Shown here: piece after piece, positions 7,522 through 13,657 of the stretch
Numbering within the stretch: position 1 is the stretch's first letter
Layout: each line of letters begins with the position of its first letter
From: CAADGY01 sp900696665
GTDB taxonomy: Bacteria; Acidobacteriota; Terriglobia; Bryobacterales; Bryobacteraceae
Assembly (NCBI GenBank): GCA_035063885.1
Contig: JAPSFM010000127.1
Coordinates: 1 to 13,657, forward strand
Length of the DNA stretch: 13,657 nucleotides
Reading direction: 5' to 3'
Translations under genes and position numbers: made by a program
The notes under the pieces: generated by a model
The model's input: the letters and a program-made list of their open reading frames with translations, nothing else
Database searches by the model: none
Told to the model about the DNA's origin: nothing

Positions 7522-9027
7522 ATGCCGAGAAGAGCCACGTTCGCTGACGTGGAGATCGACGTTGAGACCGGGCCCAAGCCCGTGGCGCTTGAAACGGACC
7601 CGGGCGATCCTTTTCGCATTCTCCTGTTAGGAGACTTCAGCGGCCGCCGGAACCGCGGCCCTTCTGAACGCCTGCCCGCGGGACGCCAGCCCGTGTTGGT
7701 GGATCGCGATAATTTCGAAGCCGTTATGAGAAAAATGGCGCCGCGCGTGACGCTGACACCGGAGACGCTGGATGCTCCGGAACTGGACCTGCAGTTCACC
7801 GGCCTGGACCATTTCCATCCCGATCACCTCTATAGTTCGCTGCCGGTCTTCGCCGCACTTCGTGAGCTGCGGAAGAAGGCGGACGATCCGGCGGCATTCC
7901 GGACCCTCGCGGCGGAGTTTGCGCCATCCTCTCCTCCCCAACCAGCACCCGCCGCCCCCGAACCCGAAGCTTTCGCTTCGGGTAGCCTGCTGGATCAGAT
8001 CCTCGAGAACGGACCTCGAAGCAGTGGAGCAGTTGCCTCCCGCCGCGGCGATCCCATGGCATCGTTCCTCCGGAGCATTGTGGCCCCTTATCTGGTGCCG
8101 GGCCGCGATCCGAAACAGGACGATCTCGTCGCACACATCGACAACACGATTAGTGCGCGGATGCGGGCCATTCTGCATGCCGCCGACTTTCAAGCGCTGG
8201 AGTCCCTCTGGAGGGTAGTATTTTTTCTCACACGCCGTCTGGAGACCGGAACCGATCTCAAGCTCTACCTTCTGGATCTGACCCGGGAAGAGTTTGCGGA
8301 GACCCTGGCGGGCGACGACTTGAAAAGATCGGAACTGTACCGCCTGTTGGTCGATGAGGCGTCCGTTAGCGGTACTCCGCCGTGGGCGGTCATCGGAGCG
8401 GACTACACGTTCGACAACTCGATCGAAGACGTGGAACTACTCGGCCGGATCGCACTCATTGCGGAACGCGCGCGCGCTCCTTTTCTCGGACGGGCGCATG
8501 AGCGGGTGCTCGGTGTTTCTTCCCTGGCCAGTTCGCCCGATCCACACTCCTGGTCGGCCGGAAACGATCCGGCTTGGAATATCCTTCGCGAACTGCCGGA
8601 ATCACGCTGGCTTGCCCTGGCGCTGCCACGCTTTCTATTGCGCCTACCCTACGGCAAAGAGACGTCGGAGACTGAACAGTTCGCATTTGAAGAGATGGAG
8701 GCCGCTGTCCGCCACGAATGGTACCTCTGGGGACACCCCGGCTTTGTCTGTGCGATGGTGCTGGGACAGGCGTTCTCGGAATACGGCTGGGGCATGGAAC
8801 CGGGCGCTGTGCTGGAGGTGGGTGGACTGCCGGTTCACACGTTTCTGGAGGACGGAACGCCGGCAATGAAGCCTTGTGCGGAGGTGTGGCTTACCGACAA
8901 AGCGATCGAAGTGATTACGGCCAAAGGTCTGATTCCGCTGATCTCCAGAAGGGGCGGCGATTCGGTCCGCCTCGGGCTTTTTCAGTCGGTGTGTGGAACG
9001 AAACTCGGCGGGCGTTGGGCTAGTTGA
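7522..9027 (+). CDS. tssC: T6SS contractile sheath protein, TssB-TssC-like fusion, short C-terminus
   Basis: This is a 501-residue protein. Residues ~9-131 resemble the small sheath subunit TssB/VipA (PFRILLLGDFSG, VDRDNFEAVMRKMAPRVTL, DHFHPDHLYSSLPVFAALREL). A Pro/Ala-rich linker (~135-151) leads to a TssC/VipB-like region: SLLDQIL (155-161), FQALESLWR (223-231), LYRLLVDEASVSG (272-284), PPWAVIGADYTF (286-297), and the strong motif ALPRFLLRLPYGKET (367-381), then HEWYLWGHPGF (398-408). TssB and TssC normally are separate proteins of ~170 and ~490 residues. Here the TssC part stops after GLIPLISRRGGDS, losing roughly the last 100-130 residues that help link sheath subunits. I saw no continuation in other frames downstream. 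No other T6SS gene is in the window. ATG 7522 is preferred over GTG 7495 because TATAAT lies between them. Its end overlaps the convergent adaptor gene by 8 bp. Family assignment is firm; a working sheath role is not. Confidence 0.82.
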   Translation: MPRRATFADVEIDVETGPKPVALETDPGDPFRILLLGDFSGRRNRGPSERLPAGRQPVLVDRDNFEAVMRKMAPRVTLTPETLDAPELDLQFTGLDHFHPDHLYSSLPVFAALRELRKKADDPAAFRTLAAEFAPSSPPQPAPAAPEPEAFASGSLLDQILENGPRSSGAVASRRGDPMASFLRSIVAPYLVPGRDPKQDDLVAHIDNTISARMRAILHAADFQALESLWRVVFFLTRRLETGTDLKLYLLDLTREEFAETLAGDDLKRSELYRLLVDEASVSGTPPWAVIGADYTFDNSIEDVELLGRIALIAERARAPFLGRAHERVLGVSSLASSPDPHSWSAGNDPAWNILRELPESRWLALALPRFLLRLPYGKETSETEQFAFEEMEAAVRHEWYLWGHPGFVCAMVLGQAFSEYGWGMEPGAVLEVGGLPVHTFLEDGTPAMKPCAEVWLTDKAIEVITAKGLIPLISRRGGDSVRLGLFQSVCGTKLGGRWAS

Positions 9028-10330
9028 TCCGTACTTCGTCGCCTGGATTTACACCTTCCGTAATGGCCGCGTGGGTCGCGTTTGTCAATCCGACCTTCAC
9101 GGGACGCTTGGCGAACCCCACGCCGGACTTTACAAGAACGAACGACTGCCCGTCTTCGTTATGGATGGCCGAAAGCGGAACGATCGTGGCATCGTCCTTT
9201 TGCTCGACGATAACGTCCGCCCAGGCGGAGAGATCCGGAATCACACGAGGATCTGAGCCGTCGATAATCACTTTGACCGGCACGTTTCGCACGTAGTTGC
9301 CGGCACGCCAGCTTCCTGTTGCCAGCGCGCCGACACTGTATACCTTGCCCTTGAATTTCGCTCCCGGAAACGCGTCCACGCCGATGTGAGCTGGCGCCCC
9401 CACGCGCAGATCGCCGATCTCAGCCTGGTTCACGGTGCCTTCGATCTGCATATTGGTGGGATCCACGATCTTCATGATCCGCTGTCCCGGAGTAACGAGA
9501 TCACCTTCCTGAACCTGGGCCATTTCCTGACCACGCCAGATGGACTCCATCACCGCCAGGCCATCCATTGGCGCATGAATGGTAAGTCTTTTGATATCCG
9601 TGACGTGCCGGTCGAGATGCCGCTCCTGCCGCTCGGAAGTAATCTCCAAAATACGCAACTCAGCGGCATGGGCGATCTTTTTCGAAGCGAGATCTTCCTG
9701 TAACTGCTTGTACCGCGCGGCGGATTCCTCCACCTGCAATTCAATCAGTTCCTTGTCGATCGGCGTTCGCAACTCAATCGCGCCGGCTTCTAGCTTCCAC
9801 CCGTCGAGATCCGCTTTGGCAACACGCAACGACTGCTGGAGCTGATCCCACTCAATCGCCTGCTCCGCTCTGCGCTTTTCAATGTCGTTGTGTGCCTGCC
9901 GCACCATGTCGGTCACATCGTCGATGTGATCCTGTGCCGTCTGAGTGTCCACCGAGAGTATCAGATCGCCCTTTTTGACCTGGGAGCCGGATTTCGCCAG
10001 TGTCAAAAGCGTAAGATTATCCCGCGAGTCAGGACCCCGCAGCAGAGGAATGGTGATACTTGCGTAATTACGGGCCGAGGTCTGACCGCTCACACGAAGC
10101 GTCCGTTGCAGCACTCCCTGAACGGCTTTTACCGTGCGAAACGCCGGGACAGCGGCGCTTGGAGCGGGCGTCCGCTTCACCCATTGCCGGTAGGCGAGCC
10201 CCCCCAGCAGCACCACAACCACCACTATCGCCAACAGCTTCCATCGCGACGGACTTTTGCGTTCGGGCTCGGGAACGGCCGGGCGCACTTCGGGCGGTTG
10301 CACCACGGGTGAGTGAACGGAAGCGGACAT
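9020..10330 (-). CDS. HlyD/RND-type periplasmic adaptor (membrane fusion protein)
   Basis: This 436-residue protein has a Pro-rich cytoplasmic N-terminus, one membrane helix (31-46, KLLAIVVVVVLLGGLA), a first half-lipoyl region (~66-130, with GSQVKKGDLILSVD), a long helical hairpin (~133-245), the second half-lipoyl region (~249-290, TIHAPMDGLAV and EGDLVTPGQRIMKIVD), a beta-barrel (~293-375) and a membrane-proximal end (GVNPGDEVRIN). This is the standard adaptor order linking an inner-membrane pump to an outer-membrane channel. No transporter or TolC-like gene is in the window, so the partner is unknown. The start has a GAGGAA site seven bases upstream. The next gene upstream, bcp, lies 94 bp away behind a possible terminator, so I treat this as its own unit. 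The 3' end overlaps the sheath-like gene convergently. Confidence 0.9.
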   Translation of the reverse strand: MSASVHSPVVQPPEVRPAVPEPERKSPSRWKLLAIVVVVVLLGGLAYRQWVKRTPAPSAAVPAFRTVKAVQGVLQRTLRVSGQTSARNYASITIPLLRGPDSRDNLTLLTLAKSGSQVKKGDLILSVDTQTAQDHIDDVTDMVRQAHNDIEKRRAEQAIEWDQLQQSLRVAKADLDGWKLEAGAIELRTPIDKELIELQVEESAARYKQLQEDLASKKIAHAAELRILEITSERQERHLDRHVTDIKRLTIHAPMDGLAVMESIWRGQEMAQVQEGDLVTPGQRIMKIVDPTNMQIEGTVNQAEIGDLRVGAPAHIGVDAFPGAKFKGKVYSVGALATGSWRAGNYVRNVPVKVIIDGSDPRVIPDLSAWADVIVEQKDDATIVPLSAIHNEDGQSFVLVKSGVGFAKRPVKVGLTNATHAAITEGVNPGDEVRIN

Positions 10331-10371
10331 CTTTTCCTCAGGATACTAGACGAAGCACCTCAACGAAAGGC

Positions 10372-10396
10372 GAGTAAACCGGAGACGAGGTTACTC
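10372..10396 (-). terminator. Possible terminator after the ATPase-CxxC-bcp operon
   Basis: On the minus strand GAGTAACC and GGTTTACTC form an eight-pair stem with one bulged base around an eight-base loop, followed by GCCTTTCGTT. It lies 28 bases past the bcp stop and before the adaptor gene. The downstream T content is modest, so an intrinsic terminator is only possible. Confidence 0.35.
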
Positions 10397-10424
10397 CTAT
10401 TCCCCCCTACAAGCCCCAAAATCT

Positions 10425-10889
10425 TCAAAGAGCGCTCAAAACCTCCCCGGCGTGGCCGCTTGGCTTGACCTTCGTAAAGATTTTCCGGATCTTTCCGTCC
10501 TCCCCAATCAGAAAGGTCGTCCTTTCGATTCCCATGTACTTTCTGCCGCACATGTTCTTCTCTTTCCACACGCCGTAAGCTTCGGCAGCCCGGTGGCCGG
10601 TATCGGCCAGCAGAGTAAACGGGAGCTTATGTTTGTTCTTGAATTTGGCCTGCGCCCCCGGTTTGTCGGGAGAGACACCGATCACCACAGCGTCCTTTTC
10701 TTCAATTGCGGGCATGGAATCGCGGAATTCGCAGGATTCCGTAGTACATCCGGGCGTATTGGCTTTCGGGTAAAAATACAGAACCACCTTGCGCCCTCTC
10801 AACGACGACAGGCGGAAAGGTTCATCCATATCTGTCTGGAGCTCAATTTCCGGAGCCTCCACACCCTCTTTCAGTTTTTCCGTTTTCAT
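10425..10889 (-). CDS. bcp: Bcp-type thiol peroxidase (peroxiredoxin)
   Basis: This 154-residue cytosolic peroxiredoxin reduces H2O2 and organic peroxides using thioredoxin. The active-site region is YFYPKANTPGCTTESCEFRD: Cys48 is the peroxidatic cysteine in the PxxxTxxC pattern. Cys53, five residues on, is the expected resolving cysteine of the atypical two-Cys Bcp/PrxQ class, as in E. coli Bcp Cys45/Cys50. VIGVSPDKPGAQAKFKNKHKLPF and the downstream ERTTFLIGEDGKI segment are also typical, and the length fits the family. The gene begins 11 bases after the CxxC protein's stop with no clear Shine-Dalgarno site, so it is probably the last gene of the ATPase operon and may rely on coupling. Confidence 0.93.
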   Translation of the reverse strand: MKTEKLKEGVEAPEIELQTDMDEPFRLSSLRGRKVVLYFYPKANTPGCTTESCEFRDSMPAIEEKDAVVIGVSPDKPGAQAKFKNKHKLPFTLLADTGHRAAEAYGVWKEKNMCGRKYMGIERTTFLIGEDGKIRKIFTKVKPSGHAGEVLSAL

Positions 10890-10900
10890 TTTCGATTCGG

Positions 10901-11155
10901 CTATTCCACCACCACCGGAGTTCCCTTTTCGCCTCGCCGCGCTACGCGCTCAATCCGTTGATCCAACATGGCCCGGAAGCCTTTGAGGATTTCCACCCGG
11001 GCATTACGAAAGTGGACCCGTACGTTCTCAGACGGGCCCATGCCTTTGAGCATTTCCGAAATCGCTTCCCCGGCTGCGCAAAACACGCAGTTTTCCCGAG
11101 CTTTTCGGGCATCATAGGCCGTATCGCCAGGATTATTTCCATGTGTGCCGTTCAT
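10901..11155 (-). CDS. Small CxxC protein coupled to ArsA-like ATPase
   Basis: This 84-residue protein matches no family I can name with confidence. It has a single CxxC (C23-VF-C26), a polar N-terminus (MNGTHGNNPGDTAYD), and a helical, basic second half (VEILKGFRAMLDQRIERVARR). It has no signal peptide or membrane helix. Its ATG overlaps the ATPase stop codon (ATGA, 11152-11155), the usual sign of translational coupling, so it is very probably real and made together with the ATPase. A redox or metal-binding role is a guess from the CxxC. Small Cys-rich proteins beside ArsA-like genes are, as I recall, also seen in actinobacteria, but I cannot claim homology. Confidence 0.72.
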   Translation of the reverse strand: MNGTHGNNPGDTAYDARKARENCVFCAAGEAISEMLKGMGPSENVRVHFRNARVEILKGFRAMLDQRIERVARRGEKGTPVVVE

Positions 11156-12342
11156 GCGACCTCCTTCATCTCCACGATCAAAACTCTGTTTTCCAGCCGC
11201 GCCCGGGCCGGCTGCAACCCGGCCATGGACGTGGGCAAACCAATGTGCCGCCGCAACGTGCCGATCTCCACCACCAATTCGTCGCCCTTCTTGAATAACC
11301 CGATCTCCCCCTTGGCGGCAAACGGCACATTCAGACGAACCTCGTAATGGTTTGCCTGCTTGCGGAAACTGTAAGGTTTTTCAGTCTGGACCACAGCCGC
11401 CGGATCCTCCCCTTCCGCGTAGAGGGTTCGCGCCAGTTCCTCCAGGCGGGAAATACCCACCACCTCGTTGGTGAATAAAGGTACGCGGCGCGTATGGACC
11501 GGCGCGAAGTACTCTTCGATCTCGTGCAGCACCTGCTGCTGAGCGCGGCGCCACTCTGCAAAGAAGGTATCATTCACCGACTCCGGCAATACCCTGTTGA
11601 TGATGATGCCGTCCACCGTCAATCCGTGCAGAGAGAAGTAAACGAAGGCCCGCTGCGTTTCCCGCAAAACCATCTTCTCCGGATTTGTGACCAGGCGAAC
11701 GCTGGTCAGTTTCGGGTCTTCCAGCACATCCGCGATTCCGTCCAGCTTCTGGAACAGATCCCGCATGTTCGCAAAATAGCTATCACCCGGGAGTTCGATG
11801 GGGGACACCCGGTTCGCGATGGGGCGGACAGCTTTGAGAACGTTGCGGTGCACCGGAAATACGTGCTTCATATACCAGTCGAGCGTCGTCGGCATACTCA
11901 CAAACCGCATCGATTCGGCGGTTGGAGCGGCATCGAGCACGATCACGTCATACCGGTTCTCGCGCCGGTACTGATTAACGTACATCATCGCGCTCAACTC
12001 TTCCATGCCAGGCAGAATCGCCAGTTCCTCCGCTTCGAGGTCGGTCAGGCCGGTAGTCCGCAATACCGAAATCATGTAGGCGGAGATCTCGCGCCAGTGT
12101 CTGCGGATCTCGCGCTGAATGTTTACTTCCTGAATGAACAGCCGTTCGTGAATAGCCAGCGGATCCGCCGTCTCGGAATGAAAGAGGCTGCCTTTCAGAT
12201 CGAAGGAGTCTGCCAGACTATGAGCCGGATCGACGCTCATAATCAGCGTCCGGTAGCCGAGTTCGCCGAGGCGCAAACCAGTCGCAGCCGCCAGGCTCGT
12301 CTTCCCCACACCTCCCTTGCCGCTGAACAGGAGGACCCTCAT
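11152..12342 (-). CDS. ArsA/GET3-family ATPase with HSP20-like C-terminus
   Basis: This is a 396-residue SIMIBI-class P-loop ATPase. It has the deviant Walker A FSGKGGVGKTS (6-16), the switch I motif SVDPAHSLADSF (36-47), the switch II region VIVLDAAPTAESMRF (133-147) and the adenine-loop-like TNPEK (219-223). Residues ~330-396 (HYEVRLNVP... GDELVVEIG... LENRVLIVEM) form the ArsA HSP20-like domain. It has one ATPase half, unlike the duplicated arsenite pump ATPase ArsA. I find no cysteine at all, so neither the As(III)-binding cysteines of ArsA nor the CxxC of eukaryotic GET3 is present. An arsenic role is therefore unlikely; a client-targeting or chaperone-like role is inference. The N-terminus leaves no room for another start. 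GAGGT directly abuts the ATG, too close to serve as a Shine-Dalgarno site. It is the first gene of the operon and divergent from the sialidase-like gene. Confidence 0.9.
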   Translation of the reverse strand: MRVLLFSGKGGVGKTSLAAATGLRLGELGYRTLIMSVDPAHSLADSFDLKGSLFHSETADPLAIHERLFIQEVNIQREIRRHWREISAYMISVLRTTGLTDLEAEELAILPGMEELSAMMYVNQYRRENRYDVIVLDAAPTAESMRFVSMPTTLDWYMKHVFPVHRNVLKAVRPIANRVSPIELPGDSYFANMRDLFQKLDGIADVLEDPKLTSVRLVTNPEKMVLRETQRAFVYFSLHGLTVDGIIINRVLPESVNDTFFAEWRRAQQQVLHEIEEYFAPVHTRRVPLFTNEVVGISRLEELARTLYAEGEDPAAVVQTEKPYSFRKQANHYEVRLNVPFAAKGEIGLFKKGDELVVEIGTLRRHIGLPTSMAGLQPARARLENRVLIVEMKEVA

Positions 12343-12348
12343 ACCTCT

Positions 12349-12354
12349 ATTCTA
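12349..12354 (-). promoter_or_regulatory. -10-like hexamer of ATPase operon, leaderless
   Basis: On the minus strand TAGAAT ends exactly six bases before the ATPase ATG (12342). Transcription would thus begin at the start codon. No convincing -35 was found at 16-18 bases. The spacing matches the boxes of the GH2 and sheath-like genes. Confidence 0.45.
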
Positions 12355-12374
12355 CGGCGTATGTGCCAAACGGG

Positions 12375-12380
12375 TAGAAT
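12375..12380 (+). promoter_or_regulatory. -10-like hexamer of sialidase-like gene
   Basis: TAGAAT at 12375-12380 precedes ATG 12399 by 18 bases, giving a short leader of about a dozen bases with no Shine-Dalgarno site. A weaker alternative, TTCAAT (12387-12392), stands six bases before the ATG. Both lie in the 56-bp divergent region shared with the ATPase operon. Confidence 0.35.
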
Positions 12381-12398
12381 GAGTGATTCAATCCGAAT

Positions 12399-13505
12399 AT
12401 GAGGAAAATCCTTGTTCTGGCGGCGGCTGCGGTTACGTTGCTACGGGCCGAACCCCTTACCGTGAAGCACGTTGTCGTTTATTACGAAGCCGGCCGGTTT
12501 GCCGGCTGGCCTGCGAATCACGGCGCCTGGTCGTGGGGCGATGAGATTCTGGTAGGATTCGAAGCCGGGCAGTTCCGTAAGACGGAGCAGGGACATGCGA
12601 TCGACTATTCCAAGCCTGCCGAACACGTTTTGGCGCGTTCGCTCGATGGAGGAGAGTCCTGGAGCGTGGAAAGGCCGGTGGGACTGCGCCCGCCCCCAGG
12701 CGAGAAAATCGCCGGCGTGCCTACGCCCGAAGGGGGCCGCCCGCTCACTGATTGCCCCGGCGGTATCGACTTCTCCCATCCCGACTTCGCTCTGACCGCG
12801 CGGATGACCAGCATTCACGACGGGCAATCGCGCTTCTACTATTCCATGGACCGGGGCAGGAACTGGCAAGGTCCATTCCGCTTGCCGAACTTCGGACAGC
12901 GCGGCACAGCCGCCCGGACGGATTACCTTGTAAATGGAAAGCACGATCTCACGATGTTCCTGACCGCCGCTAAATCCAATGGCCGGGAAGGCCGGGTGAT
13001 CTGCGTCAGGACGCGCGACGGCGGCAAGACGTGGAATTTCGAATCGTTTGTTACGCCGGAACCCGAGGGCAACGAGTACGCGATCATGCCTTCGTCGATC
13101 CGCCTGGGCCGGGACACCATTCTGACGGCCGTGCGGTATCGGAAGTTCATCGATGCGTATCGAAGCAGCGATAACGGAAAGACCTGGGCTTACGCGGGAC
13201 GTCCGGCGCCGGAAACCGGAGGCAACCCTCCGTCGCTGATTTCACTTCGGGATGGACGCCTGGCGCTGACGTACGGATACCGGTTAAAGCCTTATGGTGT
13301 TCGCGCCCGCCTTAGCACCGACAGCGGCAAGACCTGGGGCGAGGAGTTGGTTCTGAGGCAGGATGGCGGGTCCTGGGATCTCGGCTACCCCCGAACCGTC
13401 CAGCGGCGCGACGGCAAACTCGTAACGGTCTACTACTTCAATACCAGTGCGAACTCCGAGCGTTTCATCGGAGCCACTATCTGGGACCCCGGTTTGAGCC
13501 AGTAG
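12399..13505 (+). CDS. Secreted sialidase-family (Asp-box/BNR repeat) protein
   Basis: This 368-residue protein starts with a Sec-type signal (MRKILVLAAAAVTLLRAEP) and folds, by family, into a six-bladed propeller. Five Asp boxes of the SxDxGxxW type are visible: SLDGGESW (81-88), SMDRGRNW (149-156), TRDGGKTW (205-212), SSDNGKTW (256-263) and STDSGKTW (306-313). The (F/Y)RIP motif of classical sialidases is absent; EAGRFAGWPANHG (30-42) occupies the matching early position, and R33 might be the equivalent arginine. GYPRTVQRRDGKLVTVYYF (329-347) is a late-blade pattern common in related environmental bacterial proteins. Exo-sialidase activity is therefore not certain; another exo-glycosidase activity or glycan binding is possible. 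It is exported and may act with the GH2 enzyme on complex glycans, though they are not in one operon. Confidence 0.85.
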   Translation: MRKILVLAAAAVTLLRAEPLTVKHVVVYYEAGRFAGWPANHGAWSWGDEILVGFEAGQFRKTEQGHAIDYSKPAEHVLARSLDGGESWSVERPVGLRPPPGEKIAGVPTPEGGRPLTDCPGGIDFSHPDFALTARMTSIHDGQSRFYYSMDRGRNWQGPFRLPNFGQRGTAARTDYLVNGKHDLTMFLTAAKSNGREGRVICVRTRDGGKTWNFESFVTPEPEGNEYAIMPSSIRLGRDTILTAVRYRKFIDAYRSSDNGKTWAYAGRPAPETGGNPPSLISLRDGRLALTYGYRLKPYGVRARLSTDSGKTWGEELVLRQDGGSWDLGYPRTVQRRDGKLVTVYYFNTSANSERFIGATIWDPGLSQ

Positions 13506-13541
13506 CCGTTTGGCGAGGTGGGGCGTTTATCGAGCCTTGAC

Positions 13542-13587
13542 CGTTCCGAGACATAGGTAACAGAACGTTCCGGACACATGGGTTACA
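13542..13587. repeat. Near-tandem direct repeats in the IS left end
   Basis: Two copies of a ~21-22 bp sequence start at 13542 and 13566 (period 24). Both begin CGTTCCG and then run roughly GACATAGGTAACA and GACACATGGGTTACA. With one gap about 18 of 22 positions agree. Repeats this close to a transposase start would suit transposase binding sites in the insertion-sequence end. Confidence 0.6.
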
Positions 13588-13593
13588 CTTTTA

Positions 13594-13606
13594 CCCCCGA
13601 AGGGGG
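13594..13606. repeat. GC hairpin before the transposase start
   Basis: CCCCC (13594-13598) and GGGGG (13602-13606) form a perfect five-pair stem around GAA, 13 bases before the transposase ATG. It may limit read-through or translation from outside promoters into the transposase gene, as start-proximal hairpins do in other insertion sequences; this role is inferred. Confidence 0.45.
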
Positions 13607-13619
13607 GCGGGAAGAGGGA

Positions 13620-13657
13620 ATGCCATGGAAGGAAAGCTCTGTTATGGACGAGAGAAT
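13620..13657 (+). CDS. IS481-family transposase, N-terminus only
   Basis: Only 12 complete codons are in the window: MPWKESSVMDER. This matches the common opening of IS481-family DDE transposases (MPWKE..VM followed by a helix-turn-helix), as I remember it. The enzyme would carry out integrase-like DNA strand transfer for its element. A GGGAAG site (13609-13614) suits ATG 13620; a start at the ninth codon (ATG 13644), preceded by GGAAGG, is also possible. Whether the gene is intact cannot be seen. Confidence 0.65.
   Translation, partial: MPWKESSVMDER

Larger units (their letters stand above)
13537..13657 (+). mobile_element. Left end of an IS481-family insertion sequence (cut by window)
   Basis: The last ~120 bases combine a pair of near-identical direct repeats, a GC hairpin and the first codons of an IS481-type transposase. 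The outer boundary and target duplication cannot be fixed because the right end is outside the window; the left boundary given here is approximate. The sialidase-like gene ends about 30 bases before it and appears intact. Confidence 0.65.

Noticed and set aside
7627..8193. Minus-strand 188-residue open frame antisense to the sheath-like gene
   Set aside because: It has no domain pattern, and the plus frame has a clear TssB/TssC pattern across the same bases.
8993..9256. Plus-strand frame after the sheath-like gene as a frameshifted TssC tail
   Set aside because: It shows none of the expected TssC C-terminal pattern and is antisense to the intact adaptor gene.
11152..12342. Arsenic resistance role for the ArsA-like ATPase
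   Set aside because: It has a single ATPase half and no cysteines, and no arsB, arsC, arsD or arsR lies nearby.
11494..12402. Plus-strand 302-residue open frame antisense to the ATPase
   Set aside because: The minus frame has Walker A, switch motifs and an HSP20-like domain, while this frame is a compositional shadow.

Overview
The window reads as a GC-rich chromosomal segment from an acidobacterium, most likely of the Bryobacterales/Solibacteres type. That placement is an inference from gene content: a Tat-exported NIPSNAP protein, a secreted GH2 enzyme, a secreted Asp-box sialidase-like protein, a divergent membrane pyrophosphatase, and an IS481-type element at the right edge. No rRNA, tRNA or CRISPR array was seen.

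Layout. Positions 1-362 hold no intact gene, only a probable decayed transposase start near 229. A small zinc-ribbon membrane protein (minus, 363-824) lies divergent from a secreted GH2 glycosidase (plus, 931-2727). The GH2 gene converges on a minus-strand group: a Tat-signal NIPSNAP protein (6674-7456), an RlmI-type 23S rRNA methyltransferase (5477-6649), and a long proton-pumping pyrophosphatase (2764-5325). Divergent from the NIPSNAP gene, and reading plus, is a single protein (7522-9027) that appears to join a TssB-like and a TssC-like type VI sheath domain and lacks the TssC C-terminus. It overlaps by 8 bp the 3' end of an HlyD-type periplasmic adaptor gene (minus, 9020-10330).

Next comes a compact minus-strand operon: an ArsA/GET3-family ATPase with a C-terminal HSP20-like domain (11152-12342), an 84-residue CxxC protein coupled to it by an ATGA overlap (10901-11155), and a Bcp peroxiredoxin (10425-10889). 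Divergent from the ATPase is a secreted five-Asp-box sialidase-family protein (plus, 12399-13505). The window ends inside the left end of an IS481-family insertion sequence.

Themes. GH2 and the sialidase-like protein suggest extracytoplasmic glycan breakdown, though they are not in one operon. The pyrophosphatase would recover energy from PPi. The most unusual points are the shortened TssB-TssC fusion with no other T6SS gene nearby, the residues placing the pyrophosphatase in the divergent K+-independent group, the ATPase/CxxC/peroxiredoxin operon, and three genes whose -10-like hexamer ends exactly six bases before the start codon, which suggests leaderless mRNAs.
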